Shown here: positions 43,160 to 55,967 of the stretch, one piece after another | Layout: the number at the start of each line of letters is the position of its first letter | Position numbering within the stretch: position 1 is the first letter of the stretch | Source: Elmis aenea | Lineage: Eukaryota > Arthropoda > Insecta > Coleoptera > Elmidae | NCBI GenBank assembly: GCA_947652605.1 | Contig: OX393580.1 | Location: 18,682,159 to 18,746,158 of the forward strand | Direction: 5' to 3' | Length of the DNA: 64,000 nt | Position numbers and translations under genes: made by a program | Notes under the pieces: model-generated | The model's database searches: none | Told to the model about the DNA's origin: nothing | Seen by the model: only the letters and a program-made list of their open reading frames with translations

Positions 43160-44690
43160 CTGGGTGGGCAAATTTCGATGTTTTCATAGGGAATCTCGGT
43201 AACTATAGGTAAGAGGTATCGAAAAACGGACCCCGCATCCTCGATCTTTTTTTTCGAGAAAAAGTTAATGGTGAAAACTAAAATTGTATATCGTCTTTTG
43301 TTTTCGAGTTATCGTCGATTAGTCGATTTTTCGACTTTTCGTTTTATGACCAAGTATCTATATCTCGCTTGTTTATAAAAATAAAGAAAAATTATTTTCA
43401 CGTTCTACAGGCACTTTTTTGATAAGAATGCAGTGGCGTAGACAACTTTTCAAAAACAATTTCGAAATTCAAGTTGTGACATAAAGTTGCATTTTTTAAA
43501 ATATAACCTATAGTTGGCTGTGGCATCATGAGTAAGAGGATTTTTTCCCCCATTCCAATGATATCATGTGGGGTCGATATTAATTTTACTTACATTATAG
43601 CAAAAATTAGGTAATTTTTCATATTTTATATTTTTCTAGTAGTAGGCTTATGTCATTAAGAATATACCTGGTAAAACAAACTGTTATTCTGTTGTTTTAA
43701 CGTTTTAACGATAATTTAACAGAAATAATTAAGTTTAATTGTTGATTGTTTTTATTTTTGTACCTTAAAAACACCAAATGGCTTACGAATATTACGAAAA
43801 GTATCATATGATAGAATGTTTTATTCAAAGTAATAATAATTCTGAAGCTGCAAGTTAAACATATTTGAATCGTTGCCCATAAAGAAGGCAACTAATGGAT
43901 CTATTTTTGGAAGATTAAAACAAAATCTCATTTTGGGGACACATTAAAAGCAATTTATATAAAAAAAGATTTATTGGTTGCCTTCTTTATGCGTAATGAT
44001 TAAAATATGTTAAACTTGCAGCTTCAGAATTATTATTACTTTGAATAGAACATTCTTACATATCATACTTTTCGTAATATTCGTAAGCCATTTGTTTTTA
44101 AGGTACAAAAATAAAAACAATCAACAATTAAACTTAATTATTTCTGTCAATTTATCGTTAAAACAACAGAATGACAGTTTGTTTTACGAGATAAATTCTT
44201 AATGACATAAGCCTACTCCTAGAAAATAACAAACTACGAAAAATTACCTAATTTTTGCTATAATGTAAGGAAAATTAATAACTCGACCCCACATGATCTA
44301 TATCATTGGAATAAGGAAAAAATTCTCTTTCTCGTGATGCCACAGCCAACTATGGTTATATTTAAAAAAATACAACTTTATGTCACAACTCGAATTTCGA
44401 AATTGTTTTTGAAAAACTGTCTACGCCACTGCATTCTTATCAAAAAAGTGCCTGTAGAACGGCAAAATTATTTTTCTTTATTTTCATAAACAAGCGAGAT
44501 ATAGTCATAAAACGAAAAGTCGAAAAATCGAGTTATCGGGGATAACTCGAAAACAAATGACGATAACCAATTTTAGATTTCACCACTAACTTTTTCTCGA
44601 AAAAAGAGATCGAGGATGCGCGGTCCGTTTTTTGATACCTCTTATAGTTACCGAGATTCCCTATTAAAACATCGAAATTTGCCCACCCTG
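43160..44690. mobile_element. 1.53 kb palindromic Tc1/mariner-type element
   Basis: The ends CTGGGTGGGCAAATTTCG and (inverted) CAGGGTGGGCAAATTTCG are flanked by TA (43158-43159, 44691-44692). Long arms meet near 43930 and share TTCGTAATATTCGTAAGCCA and many other blocks. There is no transposase, and the loop is very short. Confidence 0.88.
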
Positions 44691-44692
44691 TA

Positions 44693-45409
44693 CAGATATG
44701 GGAGTACGAAACAAATTTAATAACGAAACTTTGAAAAATTGACCCTTGACCGGGCGAAATTAGTGCCGGCTTACTGAACTCCAACGAGATGATGTCATGC
44801 CGATTGTTAAAATCTAAACTACACTCTCCTATACGTAATATAATACACGTTTTTCTAGGAACTGGTTCCACACACGTGCGTCTAAAAGGCCTACCATATA
44901 ATCAAGCGTTCAATTTTACACTTGGCTGTAATGAGAACAGAGAACAATTCAATGAGCTTATCGAAATAATTGCGAATTTATACAATCGGCAATCAATTTT
45001 CTACTTAGGCAGTTATATAATTAGATAGGTACGGAGAAGTGGTACATTTTGCGAAACACAGTGCAACGACCTGGGAACAATCACGGTTTATGTAACACTC
45101 TAAACATGTGCTAGCGTTATCTCGCACTTTAAAAGGTTATTATCGGCTCATTATCAGTTCTGTTCCTAGAAAAGTTACGGAAATGAAATTTACATGTTTT
45201 ATCATCCGATGTATTGGATTATGTTAATCGATAAGTTGATTAGATTCGGTTTAATATTTCAAGATGTCCTAAGTTTTTAAACTTCAGGTTCTTGCACTAG
45301 CACGTAACATGAATTTTAAATGAAATTCTTTGTAAGAAAAGGTAAATGATTGTTAATTACTGTTATTTACATCATATAAATTGGTTTAATTATAAATCAT
45401 TCGTCGTCC
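44693..45409. other. No gene or bounded repeat recognised
   Basis: A 79-codon frame at 44789-45028 has no recognisable similarity. The rest is AT-rich. Confidence 0.45.
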
Positions 45410-45785
45410 TTTAAAAGTATATCTTGTACAAGTTTCAAACCAGTTTTAAGGGTTCCATTTTTCTTCACCTACTAGGTCCATTCCGACCTATTATTCCATA
45501 ACTTTCTAGGTCTTCCTGAGTTTTGTCTTCCTCTTGGTCTACAATTACACGCCAATGTTGGCAGCATTTCTTCTACCACGCGTCTACTCCTTTGATGATC
45601 TATTATTCGATTATTGCTGGTTCATATTTCTAGGTCATCTTTTACAAGATTTAATTTCGTGCATCCTTTGGACAATTTGAGAAATTTTATTTCAGAGGCT
45701 TGAATCTGATGCCCTTTTTTGTGTTAAGACCCAATTTTCACACCCGTATAACAATGTAGGGACTGCCATGGTTTTCTAAAATTTA
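45410..45785 (-). pseudogene. LINE reverse-transcriptase C-terminal relic
   Basis: The minus strand opens with KTMAVPTLLYGCENWVLTQK, a very common C-terminal block of LINE reverse transcriptases (LYGxExW). It then decays through frame slips to RMHEIKSCK, NNRIIDHQRS and PRGRQNSGRPRKLW-like text in separate frames. Stops are frequent. Neither element end was located. Confidence 0.6.
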
Positions 45786-46156
45786 ATTTGTGTTTTTTGT
45801 GCTTTTTCCTATTGTCTTTCATATTGTACTGCACATTAACTGGATTTTTTTAAAACATGTATCGTATATCACTTATACAAGTATAGTCATACTTTTGCAT
45901 TTCAAGTAGATATAGTGAAATTTTAACTCCAAGATTTAATTATCTCGAACGATTTTAGAGCTCATGGTTTGTTTGTATGCCAAAGCAAAAGGCTTTAATT
46001 TTTCAAAGCTTATTTAACAGTTATATTCTTTGGTGAGCTGACTCAGCTTGTCTATACCGAGTTGTAGTTCATTTTCTTGATATATTGCAGTACTAAAATG
46101 GTCCAGAAACTCATACAAAATTATTGTACGTCAGTCTAATTTTCATTATACCTAGC
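45786..46156. other. No gene or bounded repeat recognised
   Basis: AT-rich sequence between the LINE relic and the piggyBac-like element. Confidence 0.45.
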
Positions 46157-46454
46157 TTAACCCTAAGTTGCACATCACGGGCCTCAGAGGCCTAGCGACC
46201 TATTGCTTTCTATGTTATTTTCGAGCCACAGCTTTTTATCTGATTCCCTGTCAGAAATGCTTCACTTAATGCCTTTTATATCATATTTTCTAAAAAATAT
46301 TGCAAACTAATTTTGACAATTTTTTTAAAATAATTTTTATTTAGTAATACCCCCCCGTATTCACACATCAAGGGCTTGAGAGGCCCATAGCTTAATAACA
46401 ACTTATATGAAATGTAACAACACAATTTTGGCAAAATATGTTTGAAATTTTTTT

Positions 46455-47339
46455 GGATATGTGAATCTGTTTCCGGTTTTGCTATTGATGGAACTGTGTA
46501 TGTGGGACGCCAGCCTGGAAAAGCTACACAAAAAGAAACCTGGATTCGAAATTGTAAAATAACTAGTGCGTACAATTCATAATACTGGCTTCAATCTTAC
46601 AATAGACAACATTTTTACGAGTTTAGAACTTACAAGATACTTATTAGACAGGCAAATCACTGTTGTAGGTACAATAAAATTAGGAAAAATAAACGTGATG
46701 TACCTAAAGAAATGAAAGAAGACAAAGCAGGCCTGTTCTATCATCGTTATTTGGATTTTACCAAAATATTAAAATGGTTAGTTTTGTGCCTAAAAAAATA
46801 AGTGTTGTTTTGCTTAGCAGTATGCACAATACATCAAGTATTATACACGACAAAAAAAAGAAGCCCGAAATTATACACTATTATAAAAAACCAGGTGCGG
46901 AGTAGATCTTATGGATCAGAAAGTAGGGACATACGAGTACACTTGCAACCGTCAACCAAAGCGTTGGCCAATGGCAATTTTTGATAATGTCATAAATATT
47001 TTGGCCCTAAATGCCTTCATAATATTTAATAAGAAACATTCAGATTACACAACGGACGGTACTCATAAAAGAAGAATTTTCTTGAAAGATTTGGCAAAAG
47101 AACCGGTAATTCCAAATATGAAAAGGCAAACACAAAATAATAAATTACAAAAATGTGTGAAAAAGTGCATGAAAAAATTCATTACAGTTCCACAAAGCAA
47201 CGAAAACCAACATGAAATTCCAAAACGTAGAAGGTGCCTTTTGTGCCCAACAAAAATTAGCCGAAAAAGTATGTTAGTGTGTGTCAAATGCAAAAACAAT
47301 GTGTGTAATGAAAATTCGATTAAAGTTTGCAATTCATGA
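46455..47339 (+). pseudogene. piggyBac transposase, C-terminal half, frameshifted
   Basis: Pieces in order are SVSGFAIDGTVYVGRQPG, FNLTIDNIFTSLELTRYLL, KRDVPKEMKEDKAGLFYH, VLLSSMHNTSSIIHDKKK and GVDLMDQKVGTYEYTCNR, then RWPMAIFDNVINILALNAF. The Asp of DNIFTS and of GVDLMDQ match the second and third catalytic Asp of piggyBac (268/346/447 numbering). The first is missing with the N-terminal half. The last 40 residues hold CLLCP, CVKC and later Cys residues, the cysteine-rich C-terminal domain that binds the element ends. At least three frameshifts separate the pieces. Confidence 0.82.
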
Positions 47340-47634
47340 AACGTTTAGAAATTATTTTTTAAGCGACATTTGTTAAAAATATAATTCTAAGTTGTTCAGT
47401 AGTAAGTATTACAAAATGTTTATGTATTCATTAGCAAAAATAAATACCAAAAAAATCTTTATTTTTTTTTACCCCTTTCTTTCATACAATCTATCCCCTT
47501 AAGGACAATAAGTACTTCATGTGTCGACAAGAACACGGAGGGAAAAATTCCAATGAATAATTCCCTATATATACTAACTTACGTTACTATTGACAAAGTT
47601 TACTAAACACTTAATATCTATCTATCACTTAATA

Positions 47635-50310
47635 CTATTTGAACCTATCTTGCAAGTCCGCTGGTCTGAAGCGCTTCAAACGTCCTTCTTCTGAATTGCC
47701 TTCCATTAGCCGGTTTGCAAGCACATTAGGGTGCACTTTAATTCGTTCACAATACTTTTCACAAATTTTTTTGATCACTTGATTCATAGTTGGTATTTTT
47801 AGATCGCGCTGAATCACGGCGTTTGGGACGTACCAGGGCGCACCCACAATAAGTCGAAAAACCTTTTGGAATCTTTGTAATATTTCTATATTAGAATTGC
47901 TTGACGTGCCCCAGAGCTGTATTCCATATGTCCATATGGGTTTGATTATTACATTGTACAATAGCACTTTGTTTTCCATTGAGAGTTGGGATCTGTTGCC
48001 TATCATCCAATACATCTTTTGAAGTTGGGAGTCCTAGTTGTTTTCTTTTTGCAAAGATGTGTTTTTGCCAATTTAATTTCCGGTCAAGGTGCAACCAAGA
48101 TATTTTACGGATTCTACGTGATTCAGTTGTTGACCATTGAATGTCACAGCGGGACAGCTTTCTCTTCTGTTGGTAAAAGTTATGTGGTAGTATTTCTTGT
48201 CGTTTACTCTCATCCTCCATATTTTTAACCAGTTTTGTATGTTATTTACTCTTGTAGCTCTTGTAGGATCAGTATGTGACGAGAGCATAGCGGTGTCATC
48301 GGCATATGTTGCTATTGTAGTTAATCGCGTAATAGGCATGTCAGCTGTATAAAGAAGGTATAGTGTAGGGCCTAACACACTTCCCTGTGGGACTCCAGCC
48401 AGTATAGGATACAATTCTAAGCATTCATCCTGGTATTCCACTAGAAAATGTCTATTTTGTATATAAGATTTCAGGACTTCGTACATCTGATATGGTAGGC
48501 ATTTTTTAAGTTTAGATAATAACCCCGCGTGCCAAACTTTATCGAAAGCCTCTGAGACATCTAAGAATACCGCTGAGCAGTATCTTTTGCCTTCTAAGTC
48601 CCTGTTAACTTTATTGACTACTCTTTGTATTTGTTCAATTGTTCCGTGTTTGTTTCTGAATCCGAATTTGTATTCAGGGATTAGGTTCCCCGACTTGATA
48701 ACAGCATTGAGATATGTGTTAATGTATATTTTTTCGAACACCTTCGACAGCACAGGCAGTAATAGTAATAGTAATAGGTCTATATGAGGTGACATCCTCT
48801 GCCGGCTTACCCACTTTATGAATGATAACAATCTTGGCAGTTTTCCACTCACTAGGGAAGTGTCCAGTTCTGATAATTGCATTAAATATCTGTGTAATTG
48901 CTTTGACTGCTATTGTTGGTAATTCCTGTAACACTGCACCTGTTATAAGGTCAAAGCCTGGAGCTTTTTTAGGGTTGATATTTTTTATTGTATCTCTAAC
49001 ATCCCGAATGCTAACCTTTGCCAAGGGTAAGATCATTTGGTGTCGTATTTCCAGGCTTTTTTCAATTTCTTCAAGTATATCTTGGGATGGATCGTTTGGG
49101 AAAAGTCTAAATACGTTTGTAAGATGTTCTGCAAAGACTGATGTTTTTTCTTTGCTAGTTTTTGCCCATTCCCCATTTTTATTTCTAATTGGAGGATTCA
49201 TTTGTTGCGGTCTTTTTAAATATTTTGTGGCTTTCCATAATGAGTGGTCAGTGGCTGGGGTTGGAGTTAGTTGCTCTAGGTATTTTCGGATTCCCTTGTT
49301 TTTAAGTTCTAGCATTAACGTTTTGAGTTCTTTGGTGATTTTGTTGAGTGTTCTTTTATTTTACGGGCTTCTGTTGAGTTGCCAACGTTTTCTAACTCTT
49401 CTTTTTTCTGCAATTTTTTCTTTTAGTATAAGAGGATATCTCTTTTATTCGTGCGCTTTCTATTATTGGTTGCTTCCCAGGCTGCTAGTTGAATGTGCTT
49501 AGTTAGTGTAAAAACTGCATTTTCGATCTGCTCGGGGGTTTTCAGCGGTATTTTTAGCTCAATGGACTTTTCTAGGATGTTTGTAAAGTGATCCCAGTTT
49601 GTATTTTTGTTGTAAAGTGTTGCTCGTTTATTAACTGTAAATTTGGGAGTATAATGTTACTACTACAGATGAATGATCACCTGCCAGTTCGTAGCATGAT
49701 TCAATTTTGCAGTCTGGTGTTTATTCCTTTCAAAACACAGAAGTCGATCAAATCTGGTAATTTTCTTTGGTCTGTAGGCCAATATGTAGGTTCCCCTGTA
49801 GATAGATGGGACATTTTATGTTCTTGCATGGCTGCCATCATTTGTCTTCCGTCTGTTCTGGTTATTCTCGAGCCCCAGCCTCTATGCTTTGCGTTGAAGT
49901 CTCCCACAGCCATGAATCTGTTTCCCAGGCTATGAAAGTAGTTGAGGTATTCATCCTTTTTGATGCTGTGTTTCGGTGGGCAATAGACCGCCGAGACATT
50001 CAGTATTGTAGCTTGTTCCTGGATCGCAATTGTTGTGGCTTGCAGGTGTTTTTTTTTAATAATTTCCTACATGATAATGTTTAATATTGTTTTTAATTAT
50101 GACCGCTGTGCCCCCATGGGCGGTTCCGTCTGGGTGATTAGTAAAATATATGCTGTATTTTGGAATTTTGATGTAACTCTTTTGTGTGAAATGGGTTTCA
50201 GAGATTAATAATATGTCTATTTCATTGTTTTGTAGAAAGTGTTTTACCTCATTTATATGTTTACATAAGCCGTTGGCGTTCCATGCACATATGTTTAGTA
50301 GTTGCATCAT
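47635..50310 (-). pseudogene. LINE ORF2: APE endonuclease and reverse transcriptase, broken
   Basis: The first frame (50310) has MMQLLNICAWNANGL and ISETH, endonuclease motifs. The next (49913) has GDFNAKH and PDLIDFCV, the end of the same domain. The RT follows in further frames: INPKKAPGFDLITG and KPAEDVTSYRPI (49315-48719), then FLDVSEAFDKVW, AGVPQGSVLGPTLYLLY and ATYADDTAML (48882-48073), where YADD is the catalytic motif. The last frame (48015-47635) has IWTYGIQLWGTSS, the usual RT C-terminal block. At least four frameshifts are needed, so no active protein is made. The domain order fits the Jockey clade. Confidence 0.85.
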
Positions 50311-50537
50311 TATTTGATTTTATTTATTAGAGTAGTAAGAAGGTGCCCATTTGTACGATTAATTGTTTCATCATTTCTTTTAATTCATTAATATCATTTG
50401 GTTGTTGTGTAAAAGTTGTTGCGTTCTGATGGTTTGATTGAGCTATTTGGGCGTATGTTACACCAGGTATTATGTTTGGTTGACTGTTTAAGTTAGTTTG
50501 AATGTCATTGTTGTTACTAAAATGGGTATCTTTATTG

Positions 50538-51679
50538 TTACCTCTGAGTTTGGTGTAGAGTTTCCCTGTAATTGGCTGGATGATTTTCTCCGCAATTCAC
50601 ACATTTTACTTCATTGTCTCTATTTTTTCTTGGACAAGTTGATGTGAGATGAGATTCTGCACACTTAACGCACCTTGGGTTCCTTTGACAAAAATTTTTT
50701 ATATGCCCAAATCTCTGGCATTTGGTGCACTGGGGGATCTCCCTTTTGCCGTGTGGTGCTTCAAACACCACAATAGTGTTCAAAAGGATTTTGATTTTGT
50801 AGATTTCTTTATTATTGTCTTTTTGTTTTAAGTCAATAAAGAACATCGATAAGGGTTTCTTTGTTTCATTTAGTTTTTTGTTCCATATATTTTGCACTTC
50901 GTGGCCTAGAGATTCAAGGCTTTCCTTAATGTCCTTTATTTCAGTAGAGTAGTGTATGTTTTTAAGAACAACACGAAAACTTCGTTCTTGTTTTGGCTTA
51001 TAGGTATGGAATTGAGTGTTTTTTTTTCTGTTAACGCTTTAACGATATTACTGTAGGCTTCGCTAGTTTTTGGTTGGACCTTGACCTGATCGTTATCTAG
51101 GGCTTTTAGTATATAGTTATTTTCTATAGTTTTATTTAGTAGGGATATAAGCGGATTAATATTTCCGACTCCCGATATAATTATTGGTGGGGGCTTAGGG
51201 CTCCCAGTTTCTTTCGTGTTTACCTTTTTGCCTATGTTCGTATCCTCTTCGTTATCATTGGATAGGATATCGAATCTGTTACTGGTACTGGTTGTGCCGC
51301 TTAGCCAGTATTCACTGATTTTTGTTTGTCTTGTATTTATTTTATCATCTGGACTTCGTAGTCTTTTCCTATTATTAACCTGTTGCCACTCGTATATTTC
51401 ATTTGTTTGCGCTGTTTTTGTTGGGACTGTGGATATTTGGTTTTGTTGAGACATAGTATAATTAATTACTGGGGTTTGGTATTGTTGTGAGTGCAAAAGT
51501 GATTGTTGCATGTTTTGTGGCAGAGACTGATTACAGATCAACTGTCCATTTTGATCAACGTTAAATTGAGCTTGAGAATTTGGGAAAATTTGTTGAGTGG
51601 ACTGTGTGTTTTGATCGTAACTACCCGTATTGTTTAACGGGGCGTGTTGCGTGCTAGCGGCACTTGTCGCGTGAGCCAT
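50538..51679 (-). pseudogene. LINE ORF1 (Gag-like) with CCHC zinc knuckles, frameshifted
   Basis: The ATG at 51679-51677 opens a Gln/Asn-rich N-terminal region of about 120 residues. A KPPPIIISGVGNI segment follows, typical of Jockey Gag before its nucleic-acid-binding part. A frame slip near 50940 leads to the second frame (50897-50538), which has CTKCQRFGHIKNFC, CVKCAESHLTSTC and CVNCGENHPANY. These are three knuckles of the CX2CX4HX4C type, the last incomplete. The protein would bind the element RNA in the cytoplasm. Confidence 0.82.
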
Positions 51680-51940
51680 CGGGGGTCAGTGTTTACACGA
51701 TGCACTTACGCGTTTTGCCGCACTGTACTAATTAGTTTGGCCTATTGGCCTCACTTATCACTTTGATTATTCGCGTTCACGGAGCTCAGAGCGTTAGAAC
51801 CAACGAGTTTGAGCCGTGGGACCCGACTAAATAATATTAAAAATGTATTTTTTTCAAATTACATCTAACTGGGCCTCGCAGGCCCGAGCCGTGTGAGAGT
51901 GTAGAAATTTTCAGGCGTGCATCCTACATCCTAGGGTTAA

Positions 51941-52740
51941 ATTATATTGTAGCTCGAGAGTGCAAAATATGTTTCTTTCAAGCAAACGTCAATATCAGTA
52001 GCTGTCCAAATTCGGATCGTATCTCAATGCTCAGAAAACTTCACAAACATAAAACGCAGTTAAAAACTTCATACAAAAGCCAGGCAGACAAGCTCGAAGC
52101 CATTCCTAAAATTGCCGATTTCGAAGGATGGATCCTAAAAACTTCCTTTCTTATACATTATAAAGTAGGGCTTTCATATACGTAGCTTTTTAGCGGAGCC
52201 GTCACGACTGACGGAGATACGCTCACTGTAACAACGTCTCATATGACAATACGAGCTTACAGTATGTGCGCTTGAATGAGCTAGAAGCTTTTTTTTCAAC
52301 AAAACAAGGCCTGACATATATGACGCTCGCATTATCTGACGATGTGAAATGAAATTTTCTTGGTAGTGAGTGTTTCTTCGGAGAACGGTAATATAAAATT
52401 GAGGGGATAATTCCTATATGTAATAAGAGCTTTCGTATTACCGCGAAATGTAAGTTATATACCGCCGTATCTTGAACGAAATTATAGTCTTATGAAATAA
52501 AAACGGCGCAATATTTATTTTCGTTATATGTATACCTCCGACATAAATGTGGATCCTGTAACTTATTTTATCCACAAGCAAATGAAAGAAAAAAACAAAG
52601 TTTAAAAGCTTTTAGATGATGGACTGTGTATAAACCAGCATTTAAAAAAATTATAATACAAAGTAGGTATATGGCAAATTTAGTAAAATAACGTAAATTT
52701 TAACTAAAATTTTCGTCATCTTACTTGAGTACATATTTCC
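51941..52740. other. No gene or bounded repeat recognised
   Basis: Mixed-composition sequence without a convincing frame. Confidence 0.45.
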
Positions 52741-53530
52741 AGTAAATAGAATATGTAAAAAAGTTCAACATTTTTTGAGCAGTTGTATTGCATTGATAAA
52801 ATTTGAAGTTAATACTATACTACCGAACTATTGGTGCAAAATTTATTGCAAAAATGTTCAGTTATGCTAAAATAACTGGAAAATTATTTAATTGCGTACT
52901 ATTAGTTACCAGAATATGCATAACAGTTCAACTTGTTTTAAGTAGTTGCCCTGATTAAGGTAATAGATTTCTACCCTATAAAATTAATTTTCATGGTAAA
53001 TTTATCGTACTATCCAGGTGCGATTAATCAAACTCCCATGCAGTTATGTTAAAATTAGTGAAACATTATTTGATTGCATACTATCAACTATCACAATATA
53101 CAAAAGTTCAACTTGTTCCATATAGTTGGATTATTTTGGGTAAAGTTTCTGTATAATACAAAATATGCATAAAGGTACATTTCCGTTAATATTTTACCCG
53201 ACTAAAGGCGTTAGATTTGTTGTTTTACCATTCATTTATACCAAAACTAGTTAAAAATTGTTTGATTGCATACTATTAACTACCTAAATATACAAAAAAG
53301 TTCAACTGTTTTTATGTAGTTAGTTTGTTTTACGTAAAATCCCTCTACACTACGAAACGCGAATTAAGAGAGCTTTCGTTTAATAGATTATCGCATTATA
53401 AGTCTAATTTATCGCAATACAGTATAGTCATGCTAAAATAATGAAACATTATTTAATTACATATTATTAAACACCAGAATATGTAAAAAAGTTCAACTAT
53501 TTTTGTGTGGTTCGTTTGTGTTGAGTAAAA
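52735..53530. repeat. Tandem array, five diverged ~165-195-bp units
   Basis: The block AAAAAGTTCAAC(T/A) after (A/C)CAGAATATG recurs with GTTCAAC at about 52763, 52926, 53106, 53300 and 53491, a spacing of 163, 180, 194 and 191 bases. Each unit also has a TTATTTGATTGCATACTATT block and an ATGCTAAAATAA block. The units are clearly related but no two are close to identical, so the array is old. Confidence 0.75.
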
Positions 53531-53962
53531 GCTCTTTACACTATAATATCAGCATAATTGTGAGCTTCACCGCCATGATCATAAAATTTAATAATCTCCA
53601 GCCTTGTAAAACTTTATTACAACTTTTGGATAAACCATTATCCACAATTTTTGCCAATAATTTTGTTCAGTACGAACGGAAAAACAGAACGAAGTTATTC
53701 GTTTGTTTTAACTTAGTCAAAGCACCATTTTATCGGGTTGAGCTTTTATTAACATGTGAACTGTTGTGAATAATTTTTAACTAATCTCTAGTTATAAAAT
53801 TACAAATGTTACAAAAAAAAAAGCATTTTTTTAGAAACTTTTATAATGATATGTGATAAACTAGCCAAAAAAATTCGACATAATAATTTTGGAGTATTTT
53901 GCTACATTTTGATAACTGCACCCATATTTCTTGAAATTAGTTGAAAAATAATTGTTAGGTGC
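53531..53962. other. No gene recognised
   Basis: The plus-strand frame at 53503-53769 (88 codons) overlaps the end of the tandem array and has no recognisable similarity. Confidence 0.4.
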
Positions 53963-53970
53963 ATTATTGC

Positions 53971-54104
53971 TAGGGGTAGGCGATATATCGATATAATTTT
54001 GACCAGTCTCTTTTTTCAGTTTTTTTACTAACTTTTTTAGCTTCGCGACCCTTTTATATCGACCTTTCGAGATATCGATATAATTTCGATATCACCCACT
54101 GCTA
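53971..54104. mobile_element. 134-bp hAT-like MITE
   Basis: The ends TAGGGGTAGGCGATATATCG and (inverted) TAGCAGTGGGTGATATCG are flanked by 8-bp duplications with one mismatch (ATTATTGC at 53963-53970, GTTATTGC at 54105-54112). ATATCGATATAATTT repeats inside both ends. Confidence 0.78.
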
Positions 54105-54112
54105 GTTATTGC

Positions 54113-55967
54113 TATTATCAAAAATGCGACTAGAAGAGTCAATCTACAGATTGAATGGGAGATGGAGAGTCGGGAGTCGGAAAAACTACCGACTCCCGAC
54201 TCTTTTTTTGATTCAGTTTTTTTCGAGGATGAGAACAAAATTAATTTTTTTAAAAAAACAATGTTTTTTACGGAAACGGGAACGATTTAAGTAACAAACT
54301 AGTTTTGTCTGTAAACGTCCAATTATTATCTGCAAAAATACCTGACTGGATTAAGGTTTATAGACAGCGCAAGAATACGAAACACATGATTCGTGTGATA
54401 CACGGCAGGGTTAGTGCTGTAGTCAACCAAATCTTACCCCGTGTTGACTTTTGAGAGTTTTCAAACGCCGATAGTGCCGTTATTTTGAAGTTTTTAAGGT
54501 CAGCGTATGCAGAAATATAGTTCTAATGCTAAAACTTTTCTAATGTAATTCTGCTTGGTTTAATTAACCCTAGTAAAAAAAAATTGATGGTTGCAAAGTC
54601 GATGTATAACGAGGGGTGTTTTGCAGATAAGTATTGTAAATTGGCACCAATTTGCGCAGTAGTGGAGGCTAACTTGTCCATAATATTTTAATATTGTTAC
54701 CGTTTTATAGGATTACCGAAAATCTCCCGTATATTGAGCACAATTTTTGCAAAATTTTACCTATGATACGCAAGTACAAGAAATACATCATTTTTGATAT
54801 CGAAAATAAACTACATCTGTCGAGTTTCTGTCAAAAAGTGTGAAAATGGAGCGAAATTAAATGTGTTTTATTTTATTTATTGCGTATCTATTTCTGTTTG
54901 TTATTATTCAATTATTCTTTTAGTTTTTTAACAACTGTTTCATAACACGATATGTTGAAAGGTTATGATGCGTATTATAAACAAATATCCGTTTTACCAA
55001 AAAGGTTTGAGCTACATCAAGCATGCGTATTATACGCCAGATTTTACGGTTTACATAAGCAGAATTATGATTTATTAAAAATATGTATCTTTGATAACAT
55101 ATTTTTAACAATAAAATTTGCATGGTTATTATAAAATTATAATAAATATATCTTTCACATTTAACAGCTCTAGTATACGATTACAGTATTATATTACTTT
55201 TAGTAAACTACCAAATACAATGGAAGTCGCTTATAACGCGGGTCGGATACAACCTCGCAATCCCGCGTTATATGATAACCGCACAGGAACGAAAACAAAA
55301 GCCGGCTTTCACTGTAGTGAAGTATACTGATTACGTTTTTTTTTAATGAAAGGAGTCATAAGGCGGTTATAAAAAATACCGACTCAGGAGTCTGGAGTCG
55401 GTTATTTTTTGTCGACTTCCCACCATCCCTGGATTAAATAATTGCATTTTTGAGTCAGTTTTGTTTTTAATTAACAAATTACATTTTACATCATAAATAT
55501 CTGTATGCGCTGGCAGTTAAATGATAAACTAAACGCATAAAATAAACATTTGTTAAATTTGCTACCTAATGCTGCGGAAAAACATTTTAATTTATGTCTC
55601 ATTCGGTAGCAATATATCTTTCAGCTCCCGTTTTTGTCCTTGTATATTAATGTTAACATACATACATAATACGAGGCTCTCATATGTGGCACACAAAACT
55701 CGATTTAAAAATAATACAAACCGCTTCGCAAAAAACAGCGCGTTATCATACGCAAATAAAAATTTTAGGTGTGTATTTGTTTTGGAAATTCGTTTTGCTT
55801 TGTGTCACTGGCGATGCAAAACGGAATTCAATTATAATCGACGCGAAATTTGCATAATACATTAATTTAATAATGTCGAGTTTCATTAAAATTGTAACAT
55901 AATATTTCAACCGATTTTGAAAAAGCGTTCATAATTAGTGCAGCTTTGTTTAAACGGTTTTGTTTCC
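54113..55967. other. Unassigned; contains GAGTCGG hairpins
   Basis: A local palindrome at 54165-54203 (GAGTCGGGAGTCGG facing CCGACTCCCGACTC) and a related block at 55377-55410 (CCGACTCAGGAGTC, GGAGTCGG) may mark the ends of an old element. No target duplication was found. The rest has no convincing gene. Confidence 0.4.

Larger units (their letters stand above)
47460..51828 (-). mobile_element. Jockey-like non-LTR retrotransposon, ~4.4 kb
   Basis: On the minus strand, a 5' UTR starting near AGTCGGGTCCCACGGCTC (51828) is followed by ORF1, then ORF2 with endonuclease and reverse transcriptase. A tail of A with AATAAA lies at about 47475-47460. Both ends are approximate and I found no clear target duplication. 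The full gene order of a Jockey-type element is present, but several frames are broken. Confidence 0.8.
46161..51936. mobile_element. piggyBac-like element interrupted by a Jockey-like LINE
   Basis: TTAA flanks both ends (46157-46160 and 51937-51940). The termini are CCCTAAGTTGCACATCACGG and (inverted) CCCTAGGATGTAGGATGCAC, a weak TIR beginning CCCTA. GGGCCTC(A/G)(G)AGGCC-type blocks lie near both ends. The C-terminal half of a piggyBac transposase is encoded on the plus strand. About 4.4 kb of the span is a LINE inserted on the opposite strand after the transposase stop. Confidence 0.75.

Noticed and set aside
46276..46575. 99-codon minus-strand frame
   Set aside because: It is antisense to the piggyBac transposase relic, whose motifs on the plus strand are convincing.
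48822..49935. 226- and 115-codon plus-strand frames
   Set aside because: They are antisense to the LINE ORF2 endonuclease and RT motifs on the minus strand.
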